From Bacteriovoracaceae bacterium (GTDB taxonomy: Bacteria > Bdellovibrionota > UBA1018), in NCBI GenBank assembly GCA_023250795.1, contig JAHFAB010000124.1, forward strand, positions 1 to 6,139: DNA of 6,139 nucleotides, read 5' to 3'. The notes beneath the pieces were generated by a model. That model was not told the DNA's origin and ran no database searches. It worked only from the letters and a program-made list of their open reading frames with translations. Each line of letters opens with the position of its first letter. The first letter of the stretch is position 1. Both the position numbers and the translations under genes were made by a program. Below are positions 5,543 through 6,139 of this stretch, piece by piece.

Positions 5543-6139
5543 ATGTCAAAAGAAATTCGACAAATAGGAATACTCGGGGCTGGACAGATGGGATCGGGAA
5601 TAGCTCAAGTCGCTGCACAGGCTGGACTACAGGTATTCATGTCTGACCGAACATTGGCAGAGGCTAACCGTGGGAAAGAAAAAATCGGTAGTATGCTCAA
5701 GAAACAATTTGAGAAGGGGAAGCTGCCCAGCGGAGAGGTAGAAAAAATTTTAGCAGCCATACATCCGGTAGAGGGGATGCAGGAGTTTAAGGCGCTGCCC
5801 TTTTTGATTGAAGCTGTGACGGAAGAGCCTGGGCTAAAGTTTAAACTTTTTCAACAATTAGACGAGGTTTGCTCAAAAGAAGCGATTCTTGCTACGAACA
5901 CGTCGTCGATTAGTATTACCAAAATTGCGGCAAACACAAAGAGGCCCGAAAAGGTGGGAGGCATCCATTTTATGAACCCCGTACCAGTGATGAAACTGGT
6001 GGAGGGGATTCGCGGGCTTCAGACCTCTGATGAAACGTTTAAAACAATTCGCCAGGTTTCAGAGAAAATGGGCAAAACTTTTGTCGAAGTGAGAGATATT
6101 CCTGGGTTTGCTGTCAATCGGGTTTTGCTACCCATGATT
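5543..6139 (+). CDS. 3-hydroxybutyryl-CoA dehydrogenase, 3' truncated by window edge
   Basis: NAD-dependent dehydrogenase interconverting 3-hydroxyacyl-CoA and 3-ketoacyl-CoA (butanoate, fatty-acid or PHB-related metabolism); cytoplasmic. The frame is open from ATG 5543 to the last base, giving 199 residues of a family usually about 280-290 aa. Visible are the Rossmann motif GAGQMGSGIAQ (12-22), Asp35 at the end of the second strand expected to bind the NAD ribose, EAVTE (90-94), ATNTSSISIT (117-126), the catalytic-type His142 in GIHFMNPVP with Glu154 in KLVEG, and the signature DIPGFAVNR (185-193). The next 3' part should be the helical substrate/dimerisation domain. It follows mnmE by 16 nt in the same direction and is probably cotranscribed. 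It resembles the stand-alone hbd/paaH type, but a longer fused enzyme cannot be excluded because the 3' end is missing. Confidence 0.93.
   Translation, partial: MSKEIRQIGILGAGQMGSGIAQVAAQAGLQVFMSDRTLAEANRGKEKIGSMLKKQFEKGKLPSGEVEKILAAIHPVEGMQEFKALPFLIEAVTEEPGLKFKLFQQLDEVCSKEAILATNTSSISITKIAANTKRPEKVGGIHFMNPVPVMKLVEGIRGLQTSDETFKTIRQVSEKMGKTFVEVRDIPGFAVNRVLLPMI

Overview
The window is a bacterial chromosomal replication-origin neighbourhood: an oriC-like DnaA-box cluster, dnaA, and the classic rpmH-rnpA-yidD-yidC-mnmE block, followed by the start of a 3-hydroxybutyryl-CoA dehydrogenase gene. YidC has the long Gram-negative form (about 543 aa, with a large periplasmic domain before the insertase core), so the host is very probably Gram-negative. 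The layout and gene set would fit a proteobacterium or a delta-like lineage such as Bdellovibrionota, but I cannot fix the phylum from sequence reading alone.

Layout. Positions 1-173 are AT-rich non-coding DNA with six perfect 9-bp DnaA boxes: four in tandem on the minus strand, two in tandem on the plus strand. The inner four form a 23-bp perfect inverted repeat centred near position 97. dnaA (174-1616) lies on the minus strand and is transcribed towards this cluster, so the cluster sits at the 3' end of dnaA, where the dnaA-dnaN spacer carries oriC in many bacteria. dnaN, if present, would lie to the left of the window. A 73-bp divergent spacer (1617-1689) separates dnaA from rpmH and holds a plausible plus-strand promoter with a perfect TTGACA -35 box. 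Rightwards on the plus strand run rpmH (1690-1839), rnpA (1814 or 1847 to 2218), yidD (2215-2469), yidC (2475-4106), mnmE (4075-5526) and a 3' truncated hbd-like gene (5543 to the window edge). The genes overlap or nearly touch, with no terminator visible between them, so one operon is likely.

How they work together. DnaA opens oriC. rpmH encodes ribosomal protein L34 and rnpA the protein subunit of RNase P. YidD and YidC serve membrane-protein insertion. MnmE modifies wobble uridines of tRNA. This is housekeeping linkage, not an accessory system. The odd points are modest: the symmetric, helically phased DnaA-box array; a Walker A motif in DnaA starting with Ser instead of Gly; an altered, one-residue-shorter glycine loop in the MnmE N-domain; no jag between yidC and mnmE; and a CoA-metabolism gene where mnmG often follows. 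I see no mobile element, CRISPR array, tRNA or undescribed system here.
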